Assembly: GCA_951812925.1 (NCBI GenBank)
Contig: OX638369.1
Location: 61,332,228 to 61,396,227 of the forward strand
DNA from: Calliopum simillimum
Taxonomy: Eukaryota; Arthropoda; Insecta; Diptera; Lauxaniidae
Length of the DNA stretch: 64,000 nucleotides
Direction: 5' to 3'
A program made the position numbers and the translations under genes. Under the pieces are notes generated by a model. That model was not told where the DNA came from, ran no database searches, and saw only the letters and a list, made by a program, of their open reading frames with translations. Of this stretch, positions 33,489-43,423 are shown piece by piece. Each line of letters starts with the position of its first letter. The stretch's first letter is position 1.

Positions 33489-33655
33489 TAACATCTTCTG
33501 GCCTAAAATGCAAATTGCAAATAAAGGTGTGAAAGGCTAAGTCATAATTTTCTAAGTTTAGAGCTTTTTTTCCAGAGAGCCCTACGATCCCCCTGGGGCA
33601 ACTGAAACATGAAAGGGCCCTGTGATTCGCGCTTGCATAATCTGCATCTCCTCAT
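33488..33655 (-). pseudogene. P-type transposase THAP exon, gene 1
   Basis: From ATG at 33655 leftwards: MRRCRLCKRESQGPFMFQLP gives the C-x2-C pair, ALW the invariant Trp, and after a +1 shift FHTFICNLHFRPEDV gives the C-x2-H-F end of a THAP zinc finger. The shift falls in a run of seven A (33585-33595 region, tggaaaaaaagct); six would keep the frame. THAP domains bind the element ends in P transposases. The rest of this gene is on the far side of the hAT insertion. Confidence 0.75.
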
Positions 33656-34215
33656 TGTTGATTTTTGATAGTTTTCTTGGTATTTTGGAATAACCTAAAA
33701 AAAATTAATTTGGCACATAAAAACGTTTTTTAATGCAATTAAAAGAGCTACAGAATGCAGAAGTTTGCTTCATATGGAATAGAGTTTCCGATCTCATTTC
33801 TTTATAAAATTTACATACATTTTACAATGAGATAACCTCTTCAAACTTAAAATATTTTTTATAACTTTATACGCTGCTTTTCTTATAAAATTTGCCTGAA
33901 TTTTGCGATGAATCAACCTTTAAAATCATTTAAAAATATTTAGAAATTTTTTTTCTATCGTACCAAAAATTTCAGCATTTTCATTGCTGCGGAAAATAAG
34001 TTTAGTTCTTTAATCCATTCTGTGTGGGTATTGTCCACATTTGATAGATTTTAATATTTTTTGACAAATTTTCAAAAAAGGTACCAAAAACATGGTTTCG
34101 CTTTGGCGCCCATTTAACGCCCATTTAACCTTTAAAATTGGGCGTGGCATGCCATACAAAATTTATTCTTGCAATCTGGCAACAACAAATGTTTTGGATA
34201 AACAAAAACGTCGGT
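33488..34215 (-). repeat. P-element 5' region, direct-repeat copy 1
   Basis: Matches 35958-36680 at well over 90% by eye, covering the THAP exon and about 550 bp of upstream sequence (for example gttttcttggtattttggaa at 33671 and 36141; ccattctgtgtgggtattgt at 34015 and 36495). The duplication ends near 34215 (agtcaattattttagcaatt). Confidence 0.85.
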
Positions 34216-34227
34216 TAGTCAATTATT

Positions 34228-34606
34228 TTAGCAATTGGTAATTGTGTTCTTCGTTCTTATTCTACGGTGGCTTGATAAATCGTATTCGGTCAAGTTGGCA
34301 TGTCTATGAACTCTGTGTATTATTCTACAACTAGCTGTTTTCCTTCTTCTAAATTCAATATCTGTTTTACGTAGCAAAATTCGAATGGAAGTAAACATAT
34401 GAGGAAAATCGAATATTAAATAAATATGTTCCTCATTAGGTTTATTAAAATTGGGGTCTTCCTTGATTAGTCTAAATAATTTCTTGTTTGTTGAGCACTG
34501 GTCCGCTATAATTGCTTTTATTATGAAACCATGTGCTTTCACATTTTCAATGACTTCATATACTATTTCTTTTAAATCATTTCCAGGAACTGCATTTTTA
34601 CATGGA
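34228..34606 (-). pseudogene. P-type transposase, second catalytic region, gene 2
   Basis: Minus-strand coding directly after the MITE. It reads PCKNAVPGNDLKEIV, then AIIADQCSTNKKLFRLI, in which the Asp of ADQC corresponds to the second acidic residue of the P-transposase RNase H-like domain, and FDFPHMFTSIRILL, the conserved block before the GTP-binding insertion. Coding ends at ITNC (34228); the insertion domain and the last catalytic Glu are missing. Excising the MITE together with one TAA joins this segment in frame to the 35285 segment (HSYY-PCKN). Confidence 0.75.
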
Positions 34607-34609
34607 TAA

Positions 34610-35281
34610 CACAGGACCGCAAAAAAAAAAAGTCCTGTAGTAGAAAGTTGAGGTACCATACGGTATGGTTTTCAATGTGCTAAAAACGAACCCGAGGTCA
34701 GAGTTTAGCCATAACCCTCAGATTTTGAGATATCCTTGCTTAAAGTTGCAGAACGCGCTGTTTTCAGGCTTATGGTGCAGTTCCAGCAAACGATGTAGTT
34801 CCATTTTTTCAATGAAATCGAATAGCCACAATCTTTCTTATAAAACTATGCCTTCAAATTTTTCCGATTGGACTCTTACTTTCAGTGTTATCTTACTTTG
34901 AAGTAAAGGGTTATCATTTTTATATGTTAAATGGATTTTACGCTACAAATATAATGTAGTGCTTTGTGTGGGGGTTGAGATACGTTTACTTCAAACGGTT
35001 ATATCTCCGGAAGTAAAAGTCCAATCGAAAAAATTAGAACGTATAGTTTTATAAAGAAGATAATGGCTATTCGATTTCATTGAAAATATGGAACTACATC
35101 ATTTCCTGGAACTGCACCATAAGCCTGAAAACAGAGCTTCCTGCAACTTTAAGCAAGGATATCTCAAAATCTGAGGGTGATGGCTAAATTCAGACCTCAA
35201 ATTCGTTTTTAGCACATTGAAGATCATACCGTATAGTACATCAACTTTCTACTACAGGACTTTTTTTTTTGTGGTCCTGTG
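34610..35281. mobile_element. Harbinger-like long-TIR MITE, complete copy in P gene 2
   Basis: 672 bp. Ends: cacaggaccgcaaaaaaa on the left; the right end is the complement, with gtggtcctgtg. Inverted arms are about 290 bp each. It is flanked by TAA on both sides (34607-34609 and 35282-35284). A 3-bp TWA duplication is typical of PIF/Harbinger elements. It has no coding capacity. The short ORF 34665-34901 has mirror counterparts in the other arm and in the 27116-27758 copy. Confidence 0.8.
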
Positions 35282-35284
35282 TAA

Positions 35285-36135
35285 TAGCTATGTATAAATT
35301 CCCAGTCATTGTTGATACCCTTCAACTTAACTACCAAAAGAGTATCTGCAATTTTATGAGCTCGTTTTCCATGTCCTAAATCTTGCACGCCCTGCAGAGT
35401 ATCAGTGCAATAATCTAAGTGCAAATTTTTTTTTAGTACCATTTCATCTATTAAAATAAAGCATCGCTTATCAAGATGATTTTCACTTAATTCTTCGTGC
35501 ATTTTCTGTAACCTTTTGATTGTTTCTAAATGTATTCCGGCAACCATAATATTTTCTTTTTGTAACGGAGTCGTAGTTGGCGGCTCTGAAAAACCTTGTT
35601 CAACTACATGATCCACAGCCACGACGTTTGCTTCCTGAGTTTGCTGCTCAGGAGGAGAAGCAACGACGTTTTCGGCGGTATCCATAACTTCTACAGCCAC
35701 GACATTTGCTTCCTGAGTTTGCTGCTCAGGAGGAGAAGCAACGACGTTTTCGGCTGTATCCATTACTTCTACAGCCACGACGTTTGCTTCCGGGGAGAAG
35801 CAACGTCGTTTTCGGCTGTATCCATAACTTCTACAGCCATGACGTTTGCTTCCTGAGTTTGCTGCTCAGGAGGAGAAGCAAAGTCGTTTTCGGCTGTCCT
35901 CAATGATGCTTCGGCAACGTTCCTTCGGTCGTTCGGCACTAGACGAGCTATATTGGTAGTACCTAATATAACATCTTCTGGCCTAAAATGCAAATTGCAA
36001 ATAAAGGTGTGAAAGGCTATGTCATAATTTTCTAAGTTTAGAGCTTTTTATCCAGAGAGCCCCACTATCCCCCTGGGGCAACTGAAACAAGAAAGGGCCC
36101 TGTGATTCGCGCTTGCATAATCTGCATCTCCTCAT
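35285..36135 (-). pseudogene. P-type transposase N-terminal half, gene 2
   Basis: From ATG 36135 leftwards: a THAP finger as in gene 1 (C-x2-C, W, ICNLHF) with the same +1 frame break in tggataaaaagct, then RPEDVILGTTNIARLVPN. About five 26-residue repeats rich in AENVVASPPEQQTQE follow (about 35590-35930) with a frame break at 35795. The last 155 codons are intact: IDEM with the first catalytic Asp (residue 111 counted from Met 35778), then LVVKLKGINNDWEFIHSYY at the MITE. P transposases cut at the element ends using GTP as cofactor; this copy cannot be functional. Confidence 0.78.
35590..35930 (-). repeat. 78-bp coding minisatellite in P gene 2
   Basis: Repeated unit around acgacgtttgcttcctgagt with ttgctgctcaggaggagaag and ttttcggctgtatccataac; 78 bp, so 26 codons. 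Related units at 28090-28370 in gene 1, with different copy number and internal deletions. Confidence 0.8.
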
Positions 36136-36690
36136 TGTTGATTTTTGATAGTTTTCTTGGTATTTTGGAATAACCTAAAAAAAATTAATTTGGCACATAA
36201 AAACGTTTTTTAATGCAATTAAAAGAGCTACAGAATGGAGAACTTTGCTTCATATGGAATAGAGTTTCCAATCTCATTTCTTTATAAAATTTACATACAT
36301 TTTGCAATGAGATAACCTCTTCAAACTTAAAATATTTTTTATAACTTTATACGCTGCTTTTCTTATAAAATTTGCCTGAATTTTGCGATGAATTAACCTT
36401 TAAAATCATTTAAAAATATTTAGAAATTTTTTTTCTATCGTACCAAAAATTTCAGCATTTTCATTGCTGCGGAAAATAAGTTTAGTTCTTTAATCCATTC
36501 TGTGTGGGTATTGTCCACATTTGATAGATTTTAATATTTTTTGACAAATTTTCAAAAAAGGTACCAAAAACATGGTTTCGCTTTGGCGCCCATTTAACTT
36601 TTAAAATAGGGCGTGGCATGCCATACAAAATTTATTCTTGCAATCTGGCAACAACAGCTGTTTTGCATAAACAAAAACGTCAGTCAGTCA
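35958..36690 (-). repeat. P-element 5' region, direct-repeat copy 2
   Basis: Partner of 33488-34215. The right end of similarity is about 36690, in cagtcagtcaattttattat; a likely tandem-duplication breakpoint lies at 34215-34230. Confidence 0.85.
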
Positions 36691-37188
36691 ATTTTATTAT
36701 TTTAGCAATTATTTCTTAATTTAAAATTTCTCTCTCCAGCAGCATCGCGTGAATATCCATTGATATCCATTCATCATGCACACTCCTAGAAGAACCGAGT
36801 AGATGATAATGTGGAAACTGTGGAAATATTTAGAAAACCAAAATAAAACCCAACACATTAAACATTAACCATGGAATATATTATTATGGAATATAAAGTA
36901 GACCAGCTAATAGACCAGAAAAAGCACAGAAACAACCACTATTGATGTGGATGTGGAAAGTAAGTTTTTTTTTGCTGTCAAAGACAGTAGTCAGAGATTG
37001 ATTTACTAAGGGTTGTCAGGGTTGGGTTGGGTCAGGGTTATGACCCAGAATTTTGTTTCATCAATGTCATGCATGGCTATGTCTTTCATCAACCCAAATA
37101 ACCGATCATTATGGCACATAATTTATGTGACATTACTTTTGCCTCGTTAATATAAATTACATATGCACACAATATACGTTACAATATA
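36691..37188. other. Unassigned; contains exon-like segment 36740-36958
   Basis: ttctctctccag at 36728-36739 resembles a 3' splice site and ggaaagtaagttt at about 36955 resembles a 5' splice site. The 219 bp between have stops in all three forward frames, so any exon would be noncoding. No other support. Confidence 0.2.
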
Positions 37189-38899
37189 CAGTAATCCCCG
37201 CTTATATGCACGCCGTTTATAAGCATTTCTCGGTTATATGCATTAAAACTTGTGCAATTTCATTTTGCCATTTAGATTTGTTAACATTTTTCTCCTTTAT
37301 ATGCACTCGCTTATATGCATTTCTCGGATATAAGCCCCAAAAAATCTCGAATTTTTTCCTCCATTCTCGGTTATATGCACGACAGCGAACAAAATTTCGT
37401 TTTTTTCAATGAATACAATACATTTCAAATAATTAAATTGTGTTTCTAACACTTTGCAAAACATGTTTTTCAAATGAATTTGGGGTCACTGAGTCCGAAA
37501 ATCGTTTTTGAGATAATCGAAAATTTCAATGTTAGTTTAAAACTGTTTTAAAGAAAACTCTTAACGCTTCCAACAACTGTACCAACAGTTCATTTTTATT
37601 GAAGTTTTTTACAAATAAAACAAGGTTTTTGGGCCAAGTGTTTATACAAATACTCTTTTTTTATTTTTATTTATCAGTCCACTTGATTGCAAACATTTAA
37701 TACCAAATTAACCAAAACAGTATCAGATTTCAAAAAGTTGTTAAAGTTTCAGTGAAGTTAGACCATTTCGGTTTTTTATCAAAATATTCGATTCGTATGA
37801 AGCATAAGAAGAGTATAAAGCATAAAATGCTATGAACCGTCCAAAGTATAAGTGCGAATTATTCAGAATTTTTGTAACTTTTTTAATTTCGTTTTCTTCG
37901 ACCAATTTTTGAAAAGTTATTGGACGATTCTAAAAATTTTATGTCTAATACACTTTTTTCGTACAATGCTTTCCTTTTGAGTAAATGAGCATTTTTCCAA
38001 CCGCGTGATTGAAAAACACATAAAAATCGATTTATCTATACTATACAAAAAATTTATAGTTTCTTAACGCCAAATTTTTATTTTTCCAGCAAATGAAGAA
38101 AAAATAGTTATGAGCAAAAAACTCGTTTTTGTACCTGTTTATTTTTTCGATAAAAAATCTAATCTACTGAAACCTTAATATCTTTTTAAAATATGATCCT
38201 ATATTGCTACACTATTAAATAAAAATAAAAGTGTATACATATACATATATAAATTTTTGCCCAAAATTCCGTGTTTTAACTGACATGTTTATGAAAAGTT
38301 GTAAAAATCTACGTATTATAAAAATTAACTTTGCGCTTAGCCAATTTTAATCAGATTTAAATAATTGGTACATTTGTTGGAAGCGCTATGATATTTTCTT
38401 TAAAACAGTGTAAAAATAAAGTCGATCGAAATTTGGTTTCTCCAAACACTTTCTTAAAAAAAGAGCTATAACCTCAAAAAACCAATTTATGGCTCAAAGA
38501 ACGGTCCCTAGAAAAAAAAAAAACGATTTTTAGACCCAGCGACCTCAAATTAGTTTATAAAATACGGTTTGCAAAATTTTGGCTGTTGTCTAGTGTTATA
38601 TGAACTTTATATACTTATATTTTCTGATTGGCTTTGCTTTTTATTTTTTTAACTGTAATATGTATTATTTATTTTCACAACTTTTTGCCTTTAAAAATAT
38701 TTTTGAAGGTTTGTAGTTAGTTTGCATTAAGTAACAGCATTTATGAAACTAAGATTCTATATAAGCATATCTCGTGCATATAACCGAATTTTTATATATG
38801 CACTTTTCATGCATATAACCGTGTTTTTCTATATGCATTTTCCGCTTATATGCACCGAAAATCAAGCATTTTCAGAAATGCTTATAAGCGGGGATTACG
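37189..38899. mobile_element. pogo-like TIR/foldback element, no transposase
   Basis: Ends CAGTAATCCCCGCTTATA and its complement tataagcggggattacg (one mismatch), flanked by TA on each side (37187-37188 and 38900-38901). The CAGT start and TA duplication fit the pogo/Tigger branch of Tc1/mariner. Subterminal ctcggttatatgca-type motifs recur at 37228, 37318 and 37368, with inverted counterparts at 38755-38860. The inner parts (about 37440-37640 and 38340-38580) are also inverted relatives. No ORF with a DDE motif. Confidence 0.7.
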
Positions 38900-38901
38900 T
38901 A

Positions 38902-39505
38902 CATAGAATATTCATATCAAGTTCCTTACCTTTTATTGTATCAATAATCCAATAATCGCTTGATGAGATGTTGTTGAGAAGATTAATTTATTTTTTTGTA
39001 ATGGCAAAATTATTTTTTGTAATATTTTTTATTTTTAAATTTCTTAAACACTTGGAAAAACTGCTGGAAAAACTACTGGAAATTGTTTTAAATCGCAAAA
39101 ATTGTTTTTTGTTATATTTTTTATTTTTAAATTTCTTAAAACAACTAAAACTTTCTTTAACACTTTATACTTCGAAAAACTGCGTCGTATATGAAAAACT
39201 GCAATGGCGGCTGATCGAAATGCTTCGTTGAAAATAGTTAATGTTTCGTTGTTTCATTCATTCTTCGTTCATTATTCATTCATTCTGTTATCTGTTTGTT
39301 GGTAGCACTGACTTAGCACTGACTTGAATTTGAATTTTGAATTTTTAAATAAAACATAAAAAATTATAATATTTTTTTATTTAATCTTAACATAATATAA
39401 TAATAATAATATTTACTTAATATTTACTCTGCTTTGTTTCTTTACACAGAAATTAAATTTCAATGCAAATAGCACAGAGTTTCGCACTAGATTTAGTCCT
39501 TTTAA
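38902..39505. other. AT-rich DNA, nothing recognised
   Basis: A ttgtaatattttttatttttaaatttctta-like phrase is duplicated at about 39015 and 39110; otherwise featureless. Confidence 0.35.
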
Positions 39506-40298
39506 TACCCTACATCCAGGGTATATTCACTTTGTCCTTCCGTTTGTAACGCAGAGAAGGAGGCGCGGCAGATATGGAAAAGTGTATATATTCTTGATCA
39601 GCGTCACCTCCTGAGTCGATATAGCCATGTCCGTCTGTCTGGCTGGCTGGGTGGCTGGCTGGGTGTGTGTGGAAATACATTTTTTGGGAAAACTGAGCCA
39701 CATAATTCAATGAAATTTGGTATTCTGCCTCCGTCGTAAAAGTTAGCTCGGGGGATTGAAAATGAGCGAAATCGGTCAACGGACCAAAAGTATCAAAATG
39801 TTATACGGAAAGCGGTTTTTGAGATAACCCAACCAAATTACACTCAAACACTCGGATTTATAAATGCAAGCTATACGCAAGATCTGAGTAAACTCGGACA
39901 AGAGGGCGTGACACCTCCCATATAAGCAAATGTTTCAAAATTATATAATGAAAGTGTTTTTTGAGATAATCCAACCAAATTTCACTCAAACACGAAAAAC
40001 ATTAATCGTAAATTCTGAGCTTAAAGTAGGCGATGTAGGATTAGGGGGCGTGGCACCTCCCATATAAGCGAAAGTTACAAAATGCTATGCTGAAAGATTT
40101 TTTAAGGAAAACCTAACCGAATTTTACTCAAACACTCAGAACAGTAAATGCAAGCTTTATGCAAAATCAAGGTAAGCTCGGTGCGGGCGTGGCACTTCCC
40201 ATATAAGCAATTTGTTCTTATACTCTCCTAATAATATACTTGAAATGCAGTGTAGGGTATTTAGTTTTTGGCCAGGCCAAAGATACCACCCTTACTAG
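39506..40298 (+). mobile_element. DINE-1-like element, copy 3
   Basis: Same architecture as 8687-9607: taccctacat start, cagggtatattcactttgtc block, GGCGTG-CACCTCCCATATAAGC core units (about 39905, 40048, 40189), subterminal gtgtagggta (40251), ttggccaggccaa hairpin, and CTAG at 40295-40298. The 5' segment contains a short cctgcctgg-type simple repeat (ggctggctgggtggctggct). Confidence 0.7.
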
Positions 40299-41484
40299 TT
40301 TTGAATTATTACCCGTAAAATTTTTGGCCTGGTGCTTTTTTTATTTTAGTTTTTAAAGTTCATAAAATGCTGATGTGAAGATTCATTGCTAAAATGGAAT
40401 CAATCAATTGGATCAATGTTAAATGTCAAAGGGTTCTTTAATAATAACCTCGGATACAAAATAGCATATTTATCTATCTAAATTATACTTTTAAAAAAAC
40501 GTTTGCTTGAGTGTGTATAAAATAGTTGAATTATGGTTAAGTTTTGAAAATTTGTGCTCAAAAGCCAAAAAAAAAACGATATCTCCCGATTTTTATAATT
40601 GTTCAATATAATATGTACAAACCTTTTGAGAACGTTTTTTATGATTTTTTTCTTATTGTAGTGTTTGAGAGGACAAAATATTTTTATTTTTTTTATATTT
40701 TACAACGTTTTACAATGGTCAAATCGCATTTAAAATTTCGTGTTTCTGGATTCTGCAACATCTAAAATTTCAGAACATGGCTAGTAAACTGGATTTTAAA
40801 ATCACCCAATGACTTCTTTTTTGTAATATTAATTTGTAATCATTTTTGAATAAGTAAATTTTTATGTGAAAAATTGTAACATTTAATTTTTTTTTGTTTT
40901 GTGAAGGAGGGCGCGAGCTTGTGAAGAACTTGAAAAGGAGGGCGTGACCAGAAACGGTTGAGAACCACTGAATTATGGTGTATATATAAAGCATAATTTA
41001 CATTTTTCAAGCAAATGTGGGTATACATTCTGTGAAGAAAAAAAATAATCAATGACAAAAAACATGTTTTTTTTTCCCCCAAAATTGGCCTTCAGGAGAA
41101 TCAAAAGCGTTCATTGGCTTTTCTGAGATCGAAAAAAATATTATGCAGATATTGTTTTCAAGGGTCCTTCTTTTTTTCAGATAGTGTCGGAACGAATCTA
41201 AATTGTGACCGTGCCTTGCTTATATGCTTGTAAAAATATGCATGACGATTGAAGCTTCCATGACAGCATTGTTCAAACCCTTTGGTTCTTAACATTCAAA
41301 GATATCTACTCGTATTTTTGTTTACAAGTATTATAACGGCAAAAATAGAAACAAATTAAAAACGAAAACAAATGTGAATGTATTTATACCATCATTTGGC
41401 ATTATTTCTAAAAGCTCGTCTTTCCTCATTTACTCATTCATTTTCCTTTGTCGGAATAGACTACTTTAGTCAAATACATGTTAA
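40299..41484. other. Unassigned, mostly AT-rich
   Basis: Only notable phrase: ggagggcg repeated at 40906 and 40937. Short ORFs show no recognisable domains. Confidence 0.35.
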
Positions 41485-41706
41485 AGTACTTACCTCGATA
41501 TCAAGAGAAACGTTGGGGCGTTGTCTTTACCAATCGATGTTGGTGACATTGTTTTTGTATGTGACCCGAATCTACCAGGAAATAATTGGATATTGGGAAT
41601 AATACAATCAATAAACAAGGCAAAAGACGGTGATGTAAGAAGTGCAACAGTTTCAGCAAGAGTCAACGTTTGGAAATTAGCAAGACTTGATGTCAGAACA
41701 CCATAA
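41485..41706 (+). pseudogene. BEL/Pao retrotransposon integrase C-terminus remnant
   Basis: An open frame of 73 codons reads STYLDIKRNVGALSLPIDVG then DIVFVCDPNLPGNNW and ends WKLARLDVRTP. The G-D-[IL]-V-x-[IV]-x-D-P-N-x-P-[RG]-N-x-W motif, followed by a positively charged turn and a terminal KLxxLDV, is diagnostic of the DUF5641-type C-terminal domain of BEL/Pao integrase polyproteins. Upstream integrase, RT and LTRs are not present. The Met at 41521 is internal. It lies just outside the left TIR of the Harbinger-like element. Confidence 0.72.
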
Positions 41707-42572
41707 TTTTTGTATTTTTAATTATTGATGGTTAAAACACTTAGGGCCGTTTTCTCAATGTCCGGTTAAGCACTAATCAGAACTTTAACCAGCAGTTAGA
41801 AAGAAAAGCGTTTTTTCAATATCTGGTTAGTAGTAATTAGTTTGTCAAGTTCTGATTAAGTTAACGGCAAGATGCTGTTCCGGTTAGTTTCTAATCAGAA
41901 GAACAATTCACAAAAAATATTTTTATTTTAAATGAAAATTAAAAATTGTCATAAAATTAAGGGGTTACGAGCTTTCATATCAAATACAAAAAACTTATTT
42001 TGAATCAATGATAGTAGAGCATATACATTTTAAATTGATTCAACGAATCCTTTTCTAGAGACGTGGGCTTGGAAAAAATCTCACAGCAACGTTGTTCGGT
42101 TTTCATAAACATCCAATTTTTGATGTAGAAATTGAAAGAAACTCAAATTAGACGTCGCCTTTGGAAATCCTTTATAGAAGAAAAGCCATATAGCCAATGA
42201 ACTGATCGATTAATTTTCTATATAATATAAGCTTTTGTGTTAATAATAATTCGAAATTAAATGTTTCCAACTTCTAAATTACTTCCTCCGTTTCGGTGAA
42301 TATAACGCAGGTAAAAAATCCAAACTTTTAATCAATATCTTTTATGAGATACTACTGAGGTGTCATGACAAATGCGTCCGATATTTGATGTAACTATTAA
42401 GTAAATTGGGTTATCAAAAAATATTGTACGTTGCATTCAAAGAAGGAGTTGAACCCACAAGGGCCTACAATTGTAGTTTTTATTGGTGAATTTCGAGGGC
42501 CAAGATCGAAATAAAAAGTTAAAATTTTGTGATTGAAAATAGTACAGGCTCCTAAAAAAAGTTTTCTGCACA

Positions 42573-43093
42573 CAATACTTCTCATATGCAGTCTTATGAT
42601 TCTTTCGGCGCTGAATCGGACTGCATCCTCCGAATTGTCAATCCTTGCTTGAAGTTGGAGAAAACAATATTTTGAAACTTATGGCGTAGCTACAGAAAAA
42701 GGTAAAACTCTGTTTTTTAATGGCATTGGATAAACTCACTCTTTCTTATCAAAACACACCTTCAAACTTTTCCAACAGGGCTCTTACTTTCTGAGATATG
42801 ATTCATCAAAGAGAAAGCATTTCAGCCCCATGCAAAGGACGAAATGTTTTGGGGGAGAGGCATCGCCCATTTTTATTGGCACAAATAGATTTCATACCCT
42901 GGCTCTTCGATATCATTAAAAAATGAGAATTTCACTTTTACCTGCAGCTACGCTAAAATTCTTAAAACAGCATTTTCGCCAACTTTAGGCAAGGATATCT
43001 CAAAATTCTGCAGTTATACGTATATTCACAATTCTGAGGATGCAGTCCGATTAAGAGTCAACAAGGTTATAAGACTGCATATAAGAAGCATTG
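42573..43093. mobile_element. Family B palindromic MITE
   Basis: Left end caatacttctcatatgcagt and right end actgcatataagaagcattg are inverted partners; arms continue with cctccgaattgtcaatcctt against aaggatatctcaaaattctg. The unit shares the cttgcttgaagttggagaaa motif and the cttcaaacttttccaacagg motif with the 27116-27758 and 34610-35281 MITEs and with 2540-2994. No ORF. Confidence 0.65.
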
Positions 43094-43421
43094 TGGTTAG
43101 ACAAATTTTTTTCTTTTGAGTGCCTGTGTAGTTAAATGTTGATTTAGGTATATGTTTTTCATGTTGAAGCAAAGTAAGTTCGTATCCAGTTAACGATTTT
43201 TAACAAAAGCATGCATTTAAACACAGTAGCCACTATTCATCATTAATTTTAAGATGTGCTCAAATAATTTCCGTTTGTTAATTTCATTATTTTCCTCATT
43301 AAAAAAAAATTAACTCTAATGTTAAGTATAATCTTGTCCAAGAAAAAAAATATTTATTAACTACATACCTATACCATACCCCTTAAGGCATCGAATTGCG
43401 GCCGCCCCAGTCTTCTTGATA
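43094..43421 (+). repeat. Family D repeat, left part of copy 1
   Basis: Relative of 62940-63340 (shared phrases: catttaaacacagtagccac/tatttaaacacaatggtcat, gttaatttcattattttcc, ccttaaggca..gaattgcggc against ccttaaggtaaagaagtgcg). Split from its right part (44907-45120) by the Tc1 insertion. Confidence 0.5.
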
Positions 43422-43423
43422 TA

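Noticed and set aside
33585..33595. Programmed frameshift site in the THAP exon
   Set aside because: A +1 shift is required, the second copy has an interrupted A run, and both genes have other lesions; mutation is simpler.
43398..43405. gcggccgc (NotI site) suggesting a cloning adapter
   Set aside because: The surrounding sequence has a natural relative at 63310-63340 (family D), so it is genomic.
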